Shown piece after piece: positions 33,097 to 41,155 of a stretch of 42,735 nt of DNA. How positions within the stretch are numbered: the first letter of the stretch is position 1; the number at the start of each line of letters is the position of its first letter. Origin of the DNA: Lachnospiraceae bacterium. GTDB lineage: Bacteria; Bacillota; Clostridia; Lachnospirales; Lachnospiraceae. The notes below the pieces were generated by a model. That model saw nothing but the letters and a program-made list of their open reading frames with translations, did not search any database and was not told where the DNA came from. The DNA lies in NCBI GenBank assembly GCA_017450065.1, contig JAFSYI010000098.1, positions 1 through 42,735 of the forward strand, written 5' to 3'. A program made the translations under genes and the position numbers.

Positions 33097-34697
33097 AAAT
33101 TACCCAGATATTCATCAAGCTGCCTCTGCGCTTCTTCCCTCACTTCGTCCAGTCCCGCAGCTTCCATCTGCTTTCTCATTTCAATGATCGTCTCATCCGT
33201 GTCGGACGTACCCGTAACGAATTCTGCGGAATAATTACTCCATATCGCATCAAGAGCAGCGATCTGCGCCTCAACAGGTGTCGGATCGAAGCTGAAGCCC
33301 TGTGTATCGCTTTCTTTTGCGTTCTTATAGCCTTCATAGACCTTAGTCCACTGATCCGGATCCGCAAGGTTATCCTTCCCCGCCGAAACCACTGATGCGC
33401 TTATGGCCGGTCCCGTTACGAAATTGTCCAGCATATAGTGTTCGCTGCCCTCGTCCGTCCTTATGACCGTATCCTCATAATAATTGAAATGCCTGCCTTC
33501 TATTCCGTAAGCAAGAGTGTCCCTGAATTCCCGATCGGTATACAGGAGCTCAATATATTTAAGACATGCCATTACATGCTCCTCATCGGCTGCGGCATTG
33601 ATGGCGGTCAGTGCACCCTGTTGTGTAGCTCTGGACATATTCGGACCTATGAATCTTACAAGTTTGACATTAAAGCCCACGGTATCGGGATCCGACCAGC
33701 CCTTGAACCCCGTCCAGGCAGTTCCGGTACGTATGGGGTTTCTCAGCGAGTACGGCACTTCCTCGGTTGTTGCCGCATCCGGATTGATGTATCCCTTCTG
33801 ATACCATTCGTGGAGCTTCCTTAACATGGCGATATATTCTTCATCATCGAACACCGGGATTATCTTAGTTCCCTCATCTGTACCTGCTTTACTGTAGGGT
33901 GTGACCAGATACCTGCTCACTATCCTTTCATGTACCTGAAACAGACCGCTCAATCCTCCGTTTGCGATATAGAGGGGGTAATCGTCCGGATTATCCTCTT
34001 TCCACGCCTTAAGATAGGGTTCCAGATCAGCGAAATCCATCTCCTCCGGAAGCTTCATACCCTTCTCGCCTTCGTAATAATCACTGTTCATACGGAAGAA
34101 TACCTCTGCACCAAGATCCTTAAGAAGCGGAACCCCATATATTTTGCCCTCGAGAGTTCCTATCTCCCACCATGGATCCACAGCCTCATATAACGCAGGC
34201 GTAACCTCCTTAACCAAAGACGAAATATCGTAAAAGTAGCCCCTTCCCGCATTAATGTCAAAATCATTGCACCAGTCGCAGCTGAAGGTCATATCATAAT
34301 ATTCACCGGTCTGAAGATCCAGATCGAACTGTTCCTCGTTCTTGAATATCATATTGACAGTAACGCCGATCTTTTCTGCGGATATCTCATTGGCTCTTGC
34401 AAGCACCTCCGGAAGTGCATCCGGTGCCTCACCCGTAGGCGAATACGTCCACCATGTAAGCTCTATCGGCTCCTTTGTTCCGGCAGCCTGTTCTGTTTTC
34501 GCACCTTCCTTACCGTCCGGTTCTGCCATGTTATCTTTACCATTTGCGGCTTCCCCGGTATCCCCGGCTTCCGCCCCGATGGCGGCAGCACTGTCGGATG
34601 TACTGCCCTGCGCACTACCCGCTCCCGATGCCGCGCATCCTGTGATTATTAGCGCCGATACAGCAACCATCACATATGTTATTATATTCTTCTTCAT
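33093..34697 (-). CDS. Sugar-binding lipoprotein of the importer (LplA-like, DUF3502-type C-terminus)
   Basis: The 534-residue protein has a lipoprotein signal peptide ending SALIITGC (Cys21), a Gly/Ser/Ala/Glu-rich linker to about residue 75, then a family 1 extracellular solute-binding fold beginning PIELTWWTYSPTGEAPDALP. The C-terminal ~130 residues (QGFSFDPTPVEAQIAALDAI … AGLDEVREEAQRQLDEYLGN) fit the DUF3502 pattern seen in LplA proteins. It would catch oligosaccharides for the LplB/LplC permeases. GGGAGGATATT precedes the ATG. Confidence 0.92.
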   Translation of the reverse strand: MKKNIITYVMVAVSALIITGCAASGAGSAQGSTSDSAAAIGAEAGDTGEAANGKDNMAEPDGKEGAKTEQAAGTKEPIELTWWTYSPTGEAPDALPEVLARANEISAEKIGVTVNMIFKNEEQFDLDLQTGEYYDMTFSCDWCNDFDINAGRGYFYDISSLVKEVTPALYEAVDPWWEIGTLEGKIYGVPLLKDLGAEVFFRMNSDYYEGEKGMKLPEEMDFADLEPYLKAWKEDNPDDYPLYIANGGLSGLFQVHERIVSRYLVTPYSKAGTDEGTKIIPVFDDEEYIAMLRKLHEWYQKGYINPDAATTEEVPYSLRNPIRTGTAWTGFKGWSDPDTVGFNVKLVRFIGPNMSRATQQGALTAINAAADEEHVMACLKYIELLYTDREFRDTLAYGIEGRHFNYYEDTVIRTDEGSEHYMLDNFVTGPAISASVVSAGKDNLADPDQWTKVYEGYKNAKESDTQGFSFDPTPVEAQIAALDAIWSNYSAEFVTGTSDTDETIIEMRKQMEAAGLDEVREEAQRQLDEYLGNL

Positions 34698-34777
34698 AAT
34701 ATCCTCCCTGAAATAAGATTGATCAAACCACTTATTAAATATTCCCTTCTCAAAGAATTCTGATTCATCAAAAAATC

Positions 34778-34912
34778 GTAACTATTCAGAACCCCATTCG
34801 CAAAGCCGTGCTTCGCACTTCGTTTGCTCATGTGGTTACTTCGCCATATACATACAATCCGGCATTCATGCAAGCATGTTCCGTCTTGTATGTGCATGGC
34901 TCTGAATAGACA
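34778..34912. repeat. Inverted-repeat element, second copy, in the importer leader
   Basis: GTAACTATTCAGAACC (34778-34793) pairs imperfectly with GGCTCTGAATAGAC (34899-34912). Inside, GCCATATACATACAA pairs with TTGTATGTGCATGGC. The flank TCATCAAAAAATC before the left arm is shared with the copy at 25674. In the importer transcript the last arm is followed by GATTTTTTGATGA, so the mRNA could form a terminator-like hairpin about 80 bases before the lipoprotein start. Confidence 0.65.
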
Positions 34913-34948
34913 AAAAATCTTTAAATAAATGCCCCTGACCATGGCTTA

Positions 34949-34977
34949 AGAATACCACAAATCAGGAGCATGTACAA
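34949..34977 (-). promoter_or_regulatory. Probable promoter of the importer operon
   Basis: Minus-strand TTGTAC (34972-34977) and TATTCT (34949-34954) are 17 bases apart, and the -10 is extended by TGG. Transcription would start near 34942 and run through the repeat element before reaching the lipoprotein gene. Confidence 0.5.
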
Positions 34978-35062
34978 ACGATATATATATCTTGATTTAC
35001 TCTCAACCTTACTCTCAACGCTCCGAGTTGAACGCTGATATTATTCGGAAATTATAGAATCC

Positions 35063-35096
35063 TGAATTTCATCAGAAATTCGGGATTCGTACTCGA
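35063..35096 (+). promoter_or_regulatory. Hairpin in the divergent region
   Basis: GAATCCTGAATTTC and GAAATTCGGGATTC pair over 13 positions with one mismatch around ATCA. No T-run follows on the plus strand. It may be an operator or a leader structure. A second hairpin, GGTtCTGCT-AAA-AGCAGgACC, follows directly. Confidence 0.4.
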
Positions 35097-35135
35097 CCAG
35101 GTTCTGCTAAAAGCAGGACCGTGTCATGCGGAACG

Positions 35136-35187
35136 CATGATTTCTGAATGCATTTCCTTGTTTGCATTCAGAAAGTCATGGTATAAT
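35136..35187 (+). promoter_or_regulatory. Probable promoter of the kinase/partner-switching operon, overlapped by a palindrome
   Basis: TTGTTT (35158-35163) and TATAAT (35182-35187) are 18 bases apart, and the -10 is extended by TGG. The palindrome CATGATTTCTGAATGCA … TTGCATTCAGAAAGTCATG overlaps the -35 and spacer. A repressor bound there would block this promoter. The leader to the start codon is about 95 bases. Confidence 0.5.
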
Positions 35188-35289
35188 AAACGGAAACGGA
35201 GTGCGCAGAAAGAAAAGCATATCCGGCAGCAACAGGCTATAATCGGAATATAATACGATTCCCGAAAATGAAACCGAGGAGGATAATAA

Positions 35290-36888
35290 ATGAATGTCAT
35301 CATCTATGACTTCGGTACCAGCAGCGTAAAAACCTGCCTTTTTAAAATAGATTCCGAAATCCGTCTTATAGCTGCTTCCTCTGCCGGTTATGCTCTTTAT
35401 GTAAGCGATGACGGAGGAGCGGAACAGGATACGGCGGAATGGTGGAATGCCATTTGTTCCACTACCCGGGATCTCTTTAGGATGTGTGACATAAAGCCCG
35501 AAGAAGTAGACGGGATTTCATTTTGTTCACAGATACAGGGCTCTGTTTTTGTGGATGAAAAAGGGAATGCCTTAAGACGCCCCATGAACTATCTGGATCA
35601 GAAAGGGGTAAAGGAATATAAGGAGTGCATGGGTAGCGGACTGATCAAAATATCCGGCTGCAATCTGTTCAAGCTTTTACGAAATCTCACCGTAAATTAT
35701 GCGGCGTCCGTCAGCGTCAAAGATCCCGTCTGGAAATATAAATGGGTGGAAAAAAATGAACCGGAAATATATAATAAAATTTATAAATGGCTGGATATAA
35801 ACGACTATCTTATAGCACGCTGCACCGGCAGGATCGTCCGTACCGCAGATTCGGCTTTTGCCACCTTCCTTTATGATACCCGCAAAGGCCGGGAAGGCTG
35901 GAACAAAGGACTATTAAAAATGTACGGTATCAATCCGCAACATATGCCGGATATTATCGACTGTACGGAAAAAGCCGGTGAGCTGACAAGTAAAGCCGCA
36001 GCTGATCTGGGACTTAAAGAAGGCATTCCTGTTTTCGCCGGTGGCGGCGATACTACCTTTGTAAGTATCGGTGCAGGCTCGGCAAACGTCGGAGATACAC
36101 ATATTTATGTTGGAACTTCAGGCTGGGTGTCAACATTTATGGATCATCAGGTGGTTGATATCAACGCCATGATCACCGGAGTACTCTCTGCCTGCCACGG
36201 TTATTACAATTATTATGCCGAACTGGAAACCGCCGGCAAATGCATTGACTGGATCAAGAACAACCTCATACAGGATAAAATAAACCTGGATAAATACGGC
36301 AATGAGCCCAACATCACATCGGAATTTGAAAGCTTTTTCGTTTATATATTCGATTATCTATCAGATGAGATCAGTAAATCTCCTCCGGGAGCAAACGGCG
36401 TGATCTTCACCCCCTGGCTTCACGGGAACCGGTGCCCCTTTGAAGATAACAACGCGGCAGGTATTTTCTTCAATATCCGGATCAATACCGGAACAAAAGA
36501 TATGTTACGCGCCGTGTTCGAAGGGATCTGCTACCATCTTCGCTGGCTTCTGGAATGCGAAGACAAAAAAGTAAAAACCTCCGACACCATCCGTTTTGTG
36601 GGCGGTGCTTCTCTCTCCCCGGTTCTGTGTCAGATGCTTGCAGACATAATCGGGCGAAAAACAGAAACCATAAACAATGCCCAGGAGGTAGGTGCCATGG
36701 GAGCTGCCATGGTTGTTGCATGCGGCATTCGGGGCGGTAATGTTTCGGAGCTTGCCGGGAAGCTTGTAAAACCAAACCATACATACGTTCCCGATATAAA
36801 ATACAGGGAAGTATACGAAAAAAATTATCGTGTTTTTAAAAAATTGTACAAAACCAATGCTTCCCACTTCAGGGAGCTCAATACATAA
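35290..36888 (+). CDS. FGGY-family carbohydrate kinase (xylulokinase-like)
   Basis: The 532-residue kinase has the FGGY two-domain fold: the N-terminal phosphate loop IYDFGTSSVKTCLF, GISFCSQIQGSVFVDEKGN, the second-domain GTSGWVSTFM, and the ATP-site signature FVGGASLSPVLCQMLADIIG with EVGAMGAAM. It phosphorylates a pentose, hexose or sugar alcohol; the closest recalled type is xylulokinase, but FGGY specificity cannot be read from sequence alone. GAGGAGGATAATAA precedes the ATG. The next gene follows after 25 bases, linking sugar phosphorylation to a phosphatase-based signalling set. Confidence 0.9.
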   Translation: MNVIIYDFGTSSVKTCLFKIDSEIRLIAASSAGYALYVSDDGGAEQDTAEWWNAICSTTRDLFRMCDIKPEEVDGISFCSQIQGSVFVDEKGNALRRPMNYLDQKGVKEYKECMGSGLIKISGCNLFKLLRNLTVNYAASVSVKDPVWKYKWVEKNEPEIYNKIYKWLDINDYLIARCTGRIVRTADSAFATFLYDTRKGREGWNKGLLKMYGINPQHMPDIIDCTEKAGELTSKAAADLGLKEGIPVFAGGGDTTFVSIGAGSANVGDTHIYVGTSGWVSTFMDHQVVDINAMITGVLSACHGYYNYYAELETAGKCIDWIKNNLIQDKINLDKYGNEPNITSEFESFFVYIFDYLSDEISKSPPGANGVIFTPWLHGNRCPFEDNNAAGIFFNIRINTGTKDMLRAVFEGICYHLRWLLECEDKKVKTSDTIRFVGGASLSPVLCQMLADIIGRKTETINNAQEVGAMGAAMVVACGIRGGNVSELAGKLVKPNHTYVPDIKYREVYEKNYRVFKKLYKTNASHFRELNT

Positions 36889-36913
36889 AACTGCCGTATT
36901 AAAAGGAGTATGC

Positions 36914-38323
36914 ATGGATACAAATAAAATTTTAAAAGATAACGAAATTGAGGCAAATCAGCTACTGACAAAGATCATTCTGGTTACCATCGGGATCGTT
37001 GCGATTACATGGCTTCTTTTTGAAACCGGTTTTTTCTACATTCGCGTTCAATTCCGCGGATTAATGATTTTTAATATACTGCTGCTTGCCACAGTTGCCG
37101 TTATAAGCCGGATCTACAAATATGAAAAGGGATGGATCAAGTATATCCTTATGGGATCCATGACCATAGTCTTTGCCGTTACCACCTCGGCACTGACTTA
37201 TAATGTTACCCTTTTGATAGTCATTCCGATCCTCATGTCCATACGGTATTTCAACAGAAAATACTCTGTCTTTATTGCCATCCTGTCGATCATCGTTTTC
37301 TATATTGCATATCTCTACGGGGCAAATCACGGGATGCTGGATATGAATTTTGTCCAGTATACTCCCGGTACCGTCATTGTTACAAACGATAATATGTGGC
37401 TGGATGATGCCGTCATTGATATCCCGTATGACCCTGTACTGATGCTCTTTAACACCACCGTCTCCAACTACTTCGTCAAACTTCTGCAGTTTATTATAAT
37501 CTCCGCAGCAAGTCTGGCGCTTGTGGTCTGTTGTCAGGGACTACTGCAAAAACAGAAGGAACTTACAGAAAGCACGGCAAGGATCGGAGCCGAACTGGAA
37601 CTCGCCGAAAAAATCCAGTCCGACATGCTTCCTACCATTTTCCCTACGTTTTCCGGACAAAAGGAATTTGATATTTATGCATCCATAACCACTGCAAGAG
37701 AAGTCGGCGGAGATTTCTATGATTTTTTTATGATTGACGACGACCATCTTGCGATCGTTATCGCCGACGTTTCCGGTAAAGGTATTCCCGCTGCCATGTT
37801 TATGATGACGGCCAAAACCACGATCAAGGACTATGCGCTGACGCACAACAGTACATCCGAAATATACACCATAGTGAATGACCGTCTGTGCGAAAACAAC
37901 GAAGCCGAAATGTTCGCCACATCATGGATCGGAATTCTGAATATAAGAACCATGATCATGCAGTATACCAATGCCGGTCACAACTACCCTGTTCTTATGA
38001 GAAAAGGGGAACCCTGTGAATTTCTGACAGATAAACACGGATTATTCCTTGCGGGCCTTGAGGGAACACAGTATACGCAAAGCGAAATACAACTTGCCTC
38101 CGGGGATCGTCTGCTGCTTTATACGGATGGTGTTACCGAAGCTCACAGTAAGGACAACGCAATCTACGGGGAAGACCGTTTAAAAAATCTCATCAACGAT
38201 ACCGCCGATGAACCCGGAGAAACTGTACTCTCCCGAATTTTAGACGATGTAAACCGGTTCGCCGAGGGCGCGGAGCAGTTTGATGATATCACCATGACAT
38301 TTTTGATGATCAAAGACTTTTGA
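36914..38323 (+). CDS. Membrane-bound SpoIIE-type PP2C serine phosphatase
   Basis: The 469 residues begin with six helices (TM1 about 20-42 to TM6 about 205-225), with an external loop of ~40 residues between TM5 and TM6 (TPGTVIVTNDNMWLDDAVID). A short coiled coil (QKQKELTESTARIGAELELA) leads to the PP2C domain with EVGGDFYDFFMI, VIADVSGKGIPAAMFM, LLYTDGVTEAHS and QFDDITMTF, so the metal-binding aspartates are present. It would dephosphorylate the STAS protein encoded next. AAAAGGAG just before the ATG at 36914 decides against the longer frame from 36830, which would overlap the kinase gene. Confidence 0.92.
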   Translation: MDTNKILKDNEIEANQLLTKIILVTIGIVAITWLLFETGFFYIRVQFRGLMIFNILLLATVAVISRIYKYEKGWIKYILMGSMTIVFAVTTSALTYNVTLLIVIPILMSIRYFNRKYSVFIAILSIIVFYIAYLYGANHGMLDMNFVQYTPGTVIVTNDNMWLDDAVIDIPYDPVLMLFNTTVSNYFVKLLQFIIISAASLALVVCCQGLLQKQKELTESTARIGAELELAEKIQSDMLPTIFPTFSGQKEFDIYASITTAREVGGDFYDFFMIDDDHLAIVIADVSGKGIPAAMFMMTAKTTIKDYALTHNSTSEIYTIVNDRLCENNEAEMFATSWIGILNIRTMIMQYTNAGHNYPVLMRKGEPCEFLTDKHGLFLAGLEGTQYTQSEIQLASGDRLLLYTDGVTEAHSKDNAIYGEDRLKNLINDTADEPGETVLSRILDDVNRFAEGAEQFDDITMTFLMIKDF

Positions 38324-38377
38324 TTTAATGTATGTTAAGATAAAAGAAAATACTGTAACTATTCAGGAGGAAAAGGA

Positions 38378-38683
38378 ATGGAACTGCAACTGGAAAGCAA
38401 AAAAGAAGGCAATGAACTGACGATATTATTAGTTGGTGAAGTTAATACCGGAACCGCTCCAAATCTCAAAGAACTGATCGATTCGGAGATTGCCGATTCG
38501 AACGTTATTATTTTTGATTTTGAAAAATGCGATTTCGTATCCTCGGCAGGACTTCGTGTTCTGCTTGCTACCTATAAGACTTTAAAAGCCAAAAAAGGAC
38601 AGATGAAGCTTGTCAACATAGGTCCCAATTTCAAAGAAGTGCTGAATATCACCGGTCTGGATAAGGTTTTCGGATGCAAGTAA
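38378..38683 (+). CDS. STAS-domain anti-sigma-factor antagonist (SpoIIAA/RsbV-like)
   Basis: The 101-residue protein is a single STAS domain: LTILLVGEVNTGTAPNLKEL, IIFDFEKCDFVSSAGLRVLL with the serine normally phosphorylated (SSAG), and KLVNIGPNFKEVLNITGLDK. Length and layout match RsbV/SpoIIAA. It is the expected substrate of the PP2C phosphatase before it and of the HATPase kinase two genes on. The ribosome site AGGAGGAAAAGGA is strong. Confidence 0.93.
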   Translation: MELQLESKKEGNELTILLVGEVNTGTAPNLKELIDSEIADSNVIIFDFEKCDFVSSAGLRVLLATYKTLKAKKGQMKLVNIGPNFKEVLNITGLDKVFGCK

Positions 38684-38715
38684 TGTATGTTTATAAGAAG
38701 AGGTAATTGTATTTT

Positions 38716-39342
38716 ATGAATGTGTATGATTTTGACGGTACAATATATTATCCTGACTGTGCCGTAAGCTTTGCACTCTGGTGCGTAAGAAAGCACCCTT
38801 CCCTGATTTTTACTTATCTTCCGAAGGCACTCGTAACCATAATCGGACACGGGATAGGAAAGGTCCCGAGATATGTTATGGAACGCACCTTTTTCAGCTT
38901 CCTTTGTAAAGTAAAGGATTTTGACGAGCAGATCGAGAGTTTCTGGGACAAACACGAGAAAAATATTTCCGACTGGTATCTTGCCCAGAAAAGGCCGGAC
39001 GATCTTATTATCAGCGCCTCTCCGAACTGCATCATCGAACCGATTGCCAGAAGACTCGGTGTTAACTACATAGCAACGGAATACGATCGTGACGTGGGCG
39101 CCTTCGTGGATAATCTGATGTATGCAAGAGAAAAAGCGGCCTACATTTTTGACCATGACTTTCCGGAGATCGAGAATTTTTATTCCGATTCACTTGCCGA
39201 CACACCAATGGCTCTTTGTGCCGAAAAAGCACATTTGATAACAAATAAGGCACAAACGGTAAACGACTGGCCGAAGCTTGATGTTGAAACCTTACAAAAA
39301 GTACACGAAAAGATCGAAAGTGGCTGGTCGGTTCATTTATAG
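38716..39342 (+). CDS. HAD-IB-type phosphatase (phosphoserine-phosphatase-like)
   Basis: The 208 residues fit a HAD phosphatase of the SerB/PGP-like group: motif I MNVYDFDGTIYYPD (two Asp at DFDGT), motif II LIISASP, a cap with FLCKVKDFDEQIESFWDKHE, and motif III/IV YSDSLADTPMA. It would hydrolyse a small phosphate ester; the substrate is unknown. TTG 38707 and ATG 38716 are both possible starts; AGAGG lies 12 bases before the ATG and only three before the TTG, so the ATG is preferred. It is not a usual member of partner-switching sets yet sits tightly between the STAS and kinase genes. Confidence 0.87.
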   Translation: MNVYDFDGTIYYPDCAVSFALWCVRKHPSLIFTYLPKALVTIIGHGIGKVPRYVMERTFFSFLCKVKDFDEQIESFWDKHEKNISDWYLAQKRPDDLIISASPNCIIEPIARRLGVNYIATEYDRDVGAFVDNLMYAREKAAYIFDHDFPEIENFYSDSLADTPMALCAEKAHLITNKAQTVNDWPKLDVETLQKVHEKIESGWSVHL

Positions 39343-39352
39343 CAGAAAACCA

Positions 39353-39769
39353 ATGAAAATAATTCAGGTAGATTCTACAATTGAGAACCTCTCTTCCGTC
39401 ATGGAATTCATTAATTCCGAACTGGATGACATTCATTGTCCCGAACAGATCGGGGCAAAGATCAAGCTTGCGATCGATGAGCTCTTCGGTAATATCTGTT
39501 TCTATGCCTATGATCCCATCCCCGGACCCGTTAAGATATGTCTGGAAAGTGAGACAGATCCTCCTGCCGTAGTTATTTCCTTTACAGACAAAGGAAAACC
39601 CTACAACCCTCTGGAAGCAGATGAACCCGATGTGGAATTAAGCGGCGAAGACCGGCCCATCGGCGGTCTGGGAATTTTTCTTGTTCAAAGCACAATGGAT
39701 GATATGAAATACGAATACAAAAATGAACAAAACATCCTGACGTTTAAGAAATATCTTAATGAAGACTGA
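39353..39769 (+). CDS. RsbW/SpoIIAB-like HATPase serine kinase (anti-sigma-like)
   Basis: The 138-residue protein has the HATPase_c fold of anti-sigma kinases: an N-box IKLAIDELFGNICFYAY with the conserved Glu and Asn, G1 ISFTDKGKPYNPLEAD, and G2 IGGLGIFLVQSTMDDMKYEY. It should phosphorylate the STAS protein and bind a partner that is released when STAS is dephosphorylated. The start at 39353 lies 10 bases after the HAD stop and has a poor ribosome site, so translation is probably coupled. No sigma factor gene follows, so the partner is unknown. Confidence 0.92.
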   Translation: MKIIQVDSTIENLSSVMEFINSELDDIHCPEQIGAKIKLAIDELFGNICFYAYDPIPGPVKICLESETDPPAVVISFTDKGKPYNPLEADEPDVELSGEDRPIGGLGIFLVQSTMDDMKYEYKNEQNILTFKKYLNED

Positions 39770-39812
39770 ATCGGGATGAGCATTACTGTCTTCCATAAAC
39801 AGTTCTGTCTCC

Positions 39813-41111
39813 CTATTCTTTCTTCATCCCATGATTCTTAAAGCTGCCGAGCATGACTGAAAGCGTTGTTACAAGCGGCAGATCCTTATCATCAAATACC
39901 ATTATCACGAAATTGTCAAAAATCATATCCCTTACAAACATACCAAGACTTGTAAGTCCGATTTTCTGGCTGATAGTCCCTATCAAAGCTCCGTTCCTGT
40001 ATACCCCGAACTGATCCCCTATAGTTGCTGTCATCTCACGGACCACAACCTCTCCATCCTTTGTCTTCATCCGGAATTTAGTGCGCAAAAGACGGAACAT
40101 CCATCTCATGCGGCCGTATTTCTCATCATTCATGTATATATCATAGGTCGGAAAAAGGATATGCCATATGATCCTCTTGCTTTTTACGATCTCGCAGCCA
40201 TCACGGACATCCTCCAATCTGAACGTCCAGAACGGGAATACTCCGTGAAGATAATATCTGGGATTCCCCTGCATGTCCAAAAGATTATATTTCTGATGCA
40301 TAAGGGCAAATATCTCGTCAAATACATAAACGTTCGGAATTTTACTCTCAAACAGGTCTGCAAAATCACAGGCTGCGCGTCCTGTTTTTGAGAAATTCTC
40401 AAACATGCTGATATAAAAATCAGGCAGCATACGTGATAAAAGATGATAGAGCTGTCCATTTCCGAAATCATCCCGATCCCACTGCGTATATACGATATGC
40501 GCCCCGGCAGCCTCCGGATCTGCAAGCATTTTCGTAAGAGGGCTTGCTCCAAATGTAAATGTCCCGAACAGATAGTATCCGAATAAAAATGAGCCCTTGT
40601 CCGTGGGACCGTATATTATACAGTCATCCTCGACATTCACGACTTTACCTATCCATGGTCTGCCCATTGGCGTGTCTATATCCTTAAACACGTTGTACAG
40701 CTCTTCTATGGACGCACTTACTTCATCACTCTGTTTAATGCCATCAACCGCATAATTCATTGCCTTATTGAAAGCATAATACTGCATGGCCAGCCCATAG
40801 ATCAGGTTCATGGTGAACAGTCCCAGGCCTTTTCCGTTGAAATCCTCTTTGATCAGCGAATAAACGCCAAAAACGATCATAGCAATTCCCGACAGAGAGA
40901 ATACAAGCTTTTTCGCTATAAGAAATGCTTTGCCCATCGGCCCGTTGAAAGCAATACCCAGCCTGAAATAACCAAAGCAAAAGGCCAGTGCGGATACCGC
41001 TACGATGATCCACGTCAGAAAAGATGTTCTTACGGGAAAGAATGCCATGATGCCAAACGCTATCAGCATCAACACCGCCCCGAGAGTGATATTAAACAGT
41101 TTTTTCCCCAT
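39813..41111 (-). CDS. Membrane protein with a C-terminal LURP-one/Tubby-like domain
   Basis: The 432 residues start with four helices (about 5-120). A large soluble region follows without recognisable motifs (FGYYLFGTFTFGASPLTKML, VYDFDEIFALMH-like stretches). The last ~120 residues (FPTYDIYMNDEKYGRMRWMF … GDQFGVYRNGALIGTISQKIG … DNFVIMVFDDKDLPLVTTLS) show the repeated beta pattern of LURP-one/phospholipid-scramblase-like domains. Function unknown; membrane-lipid or envelope sensing is a guess. GGAGG five bases before the ATG at 41111 excludes the in-frame TTG at 41123. A lipoprotein gene lies 44 bases upstream on the same strand. Confidence 0.7.
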   Translation of the reverse strand: MGKKLFNITLGAVLMLIAFGIMAFFPVRTSFLTWIIVAVSALAFCFGYFRLGIAFNGPMGKAFLIAKKLVFSLSGIAMIVFGVYSLIKEDFNGKGLGLFTMNLIYGLAMQYYAFNKAMNYAVDGIKQSDEVSASIEELYNVFKDIDTPMGRPWIGKVVNVEDDCIIYGPTDKGSFLFGYYLFGTFTFGASPLTKMLADPEAAGAHIVYTQWDRDDFGNGQLYHLLSRMLPDFYISMFENFSKTGRAACDFADLFESKIPNVYVFDEIFALMHQKYNLLDMQGNPRYYLHGVFPFWTFRLEDVRDGCEIVKSKRIIWHILFPTYDIYMNDEKYGRMRWMFRLLRTKFRMKTKDGEVVVREMTATIGDQFGVYRNGALIGTISQKIGLTSLGMFVRDMIFDNFVIMVFDDKDLPLVTTLSVMLGSFKNHGMKKE

Positions 41112-41155
41112 TGTTTCCTCCAAATCACTTATTATTGGCTTCCATCAATCACCCA

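Larger units (their letters stand above)
34698..35289. other. Divergent regulatory region between the importer and kinase operons
   Basis: The 592 bp hold the importer promoter (34949-34977), an inverted-repeat element inside the importer leader (34778-34912), three hairpins (35063-35096, 35100-35120, 35136-35180) and the kinase-side promoter (35158-35187). I see no gene. The density of structures suggests both operons are controlled here. Confidence 0.65.

Noticed and set aside
34694-34942. 82-codon minus-strand frame upstream of the sugar-binding lipoprotein
   Set aside because: It spans the inverted-repeat element, has no good ribosome site and no coherent composition.
38354-38365. GTAACTATTCAG just before the STAS gene, identical to the repeat end
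   Set aside because: Only 12 bases match, no second arm is found, and the sequence merges with a normal ribosome site. It could be a trace of the element but is too short to claim.
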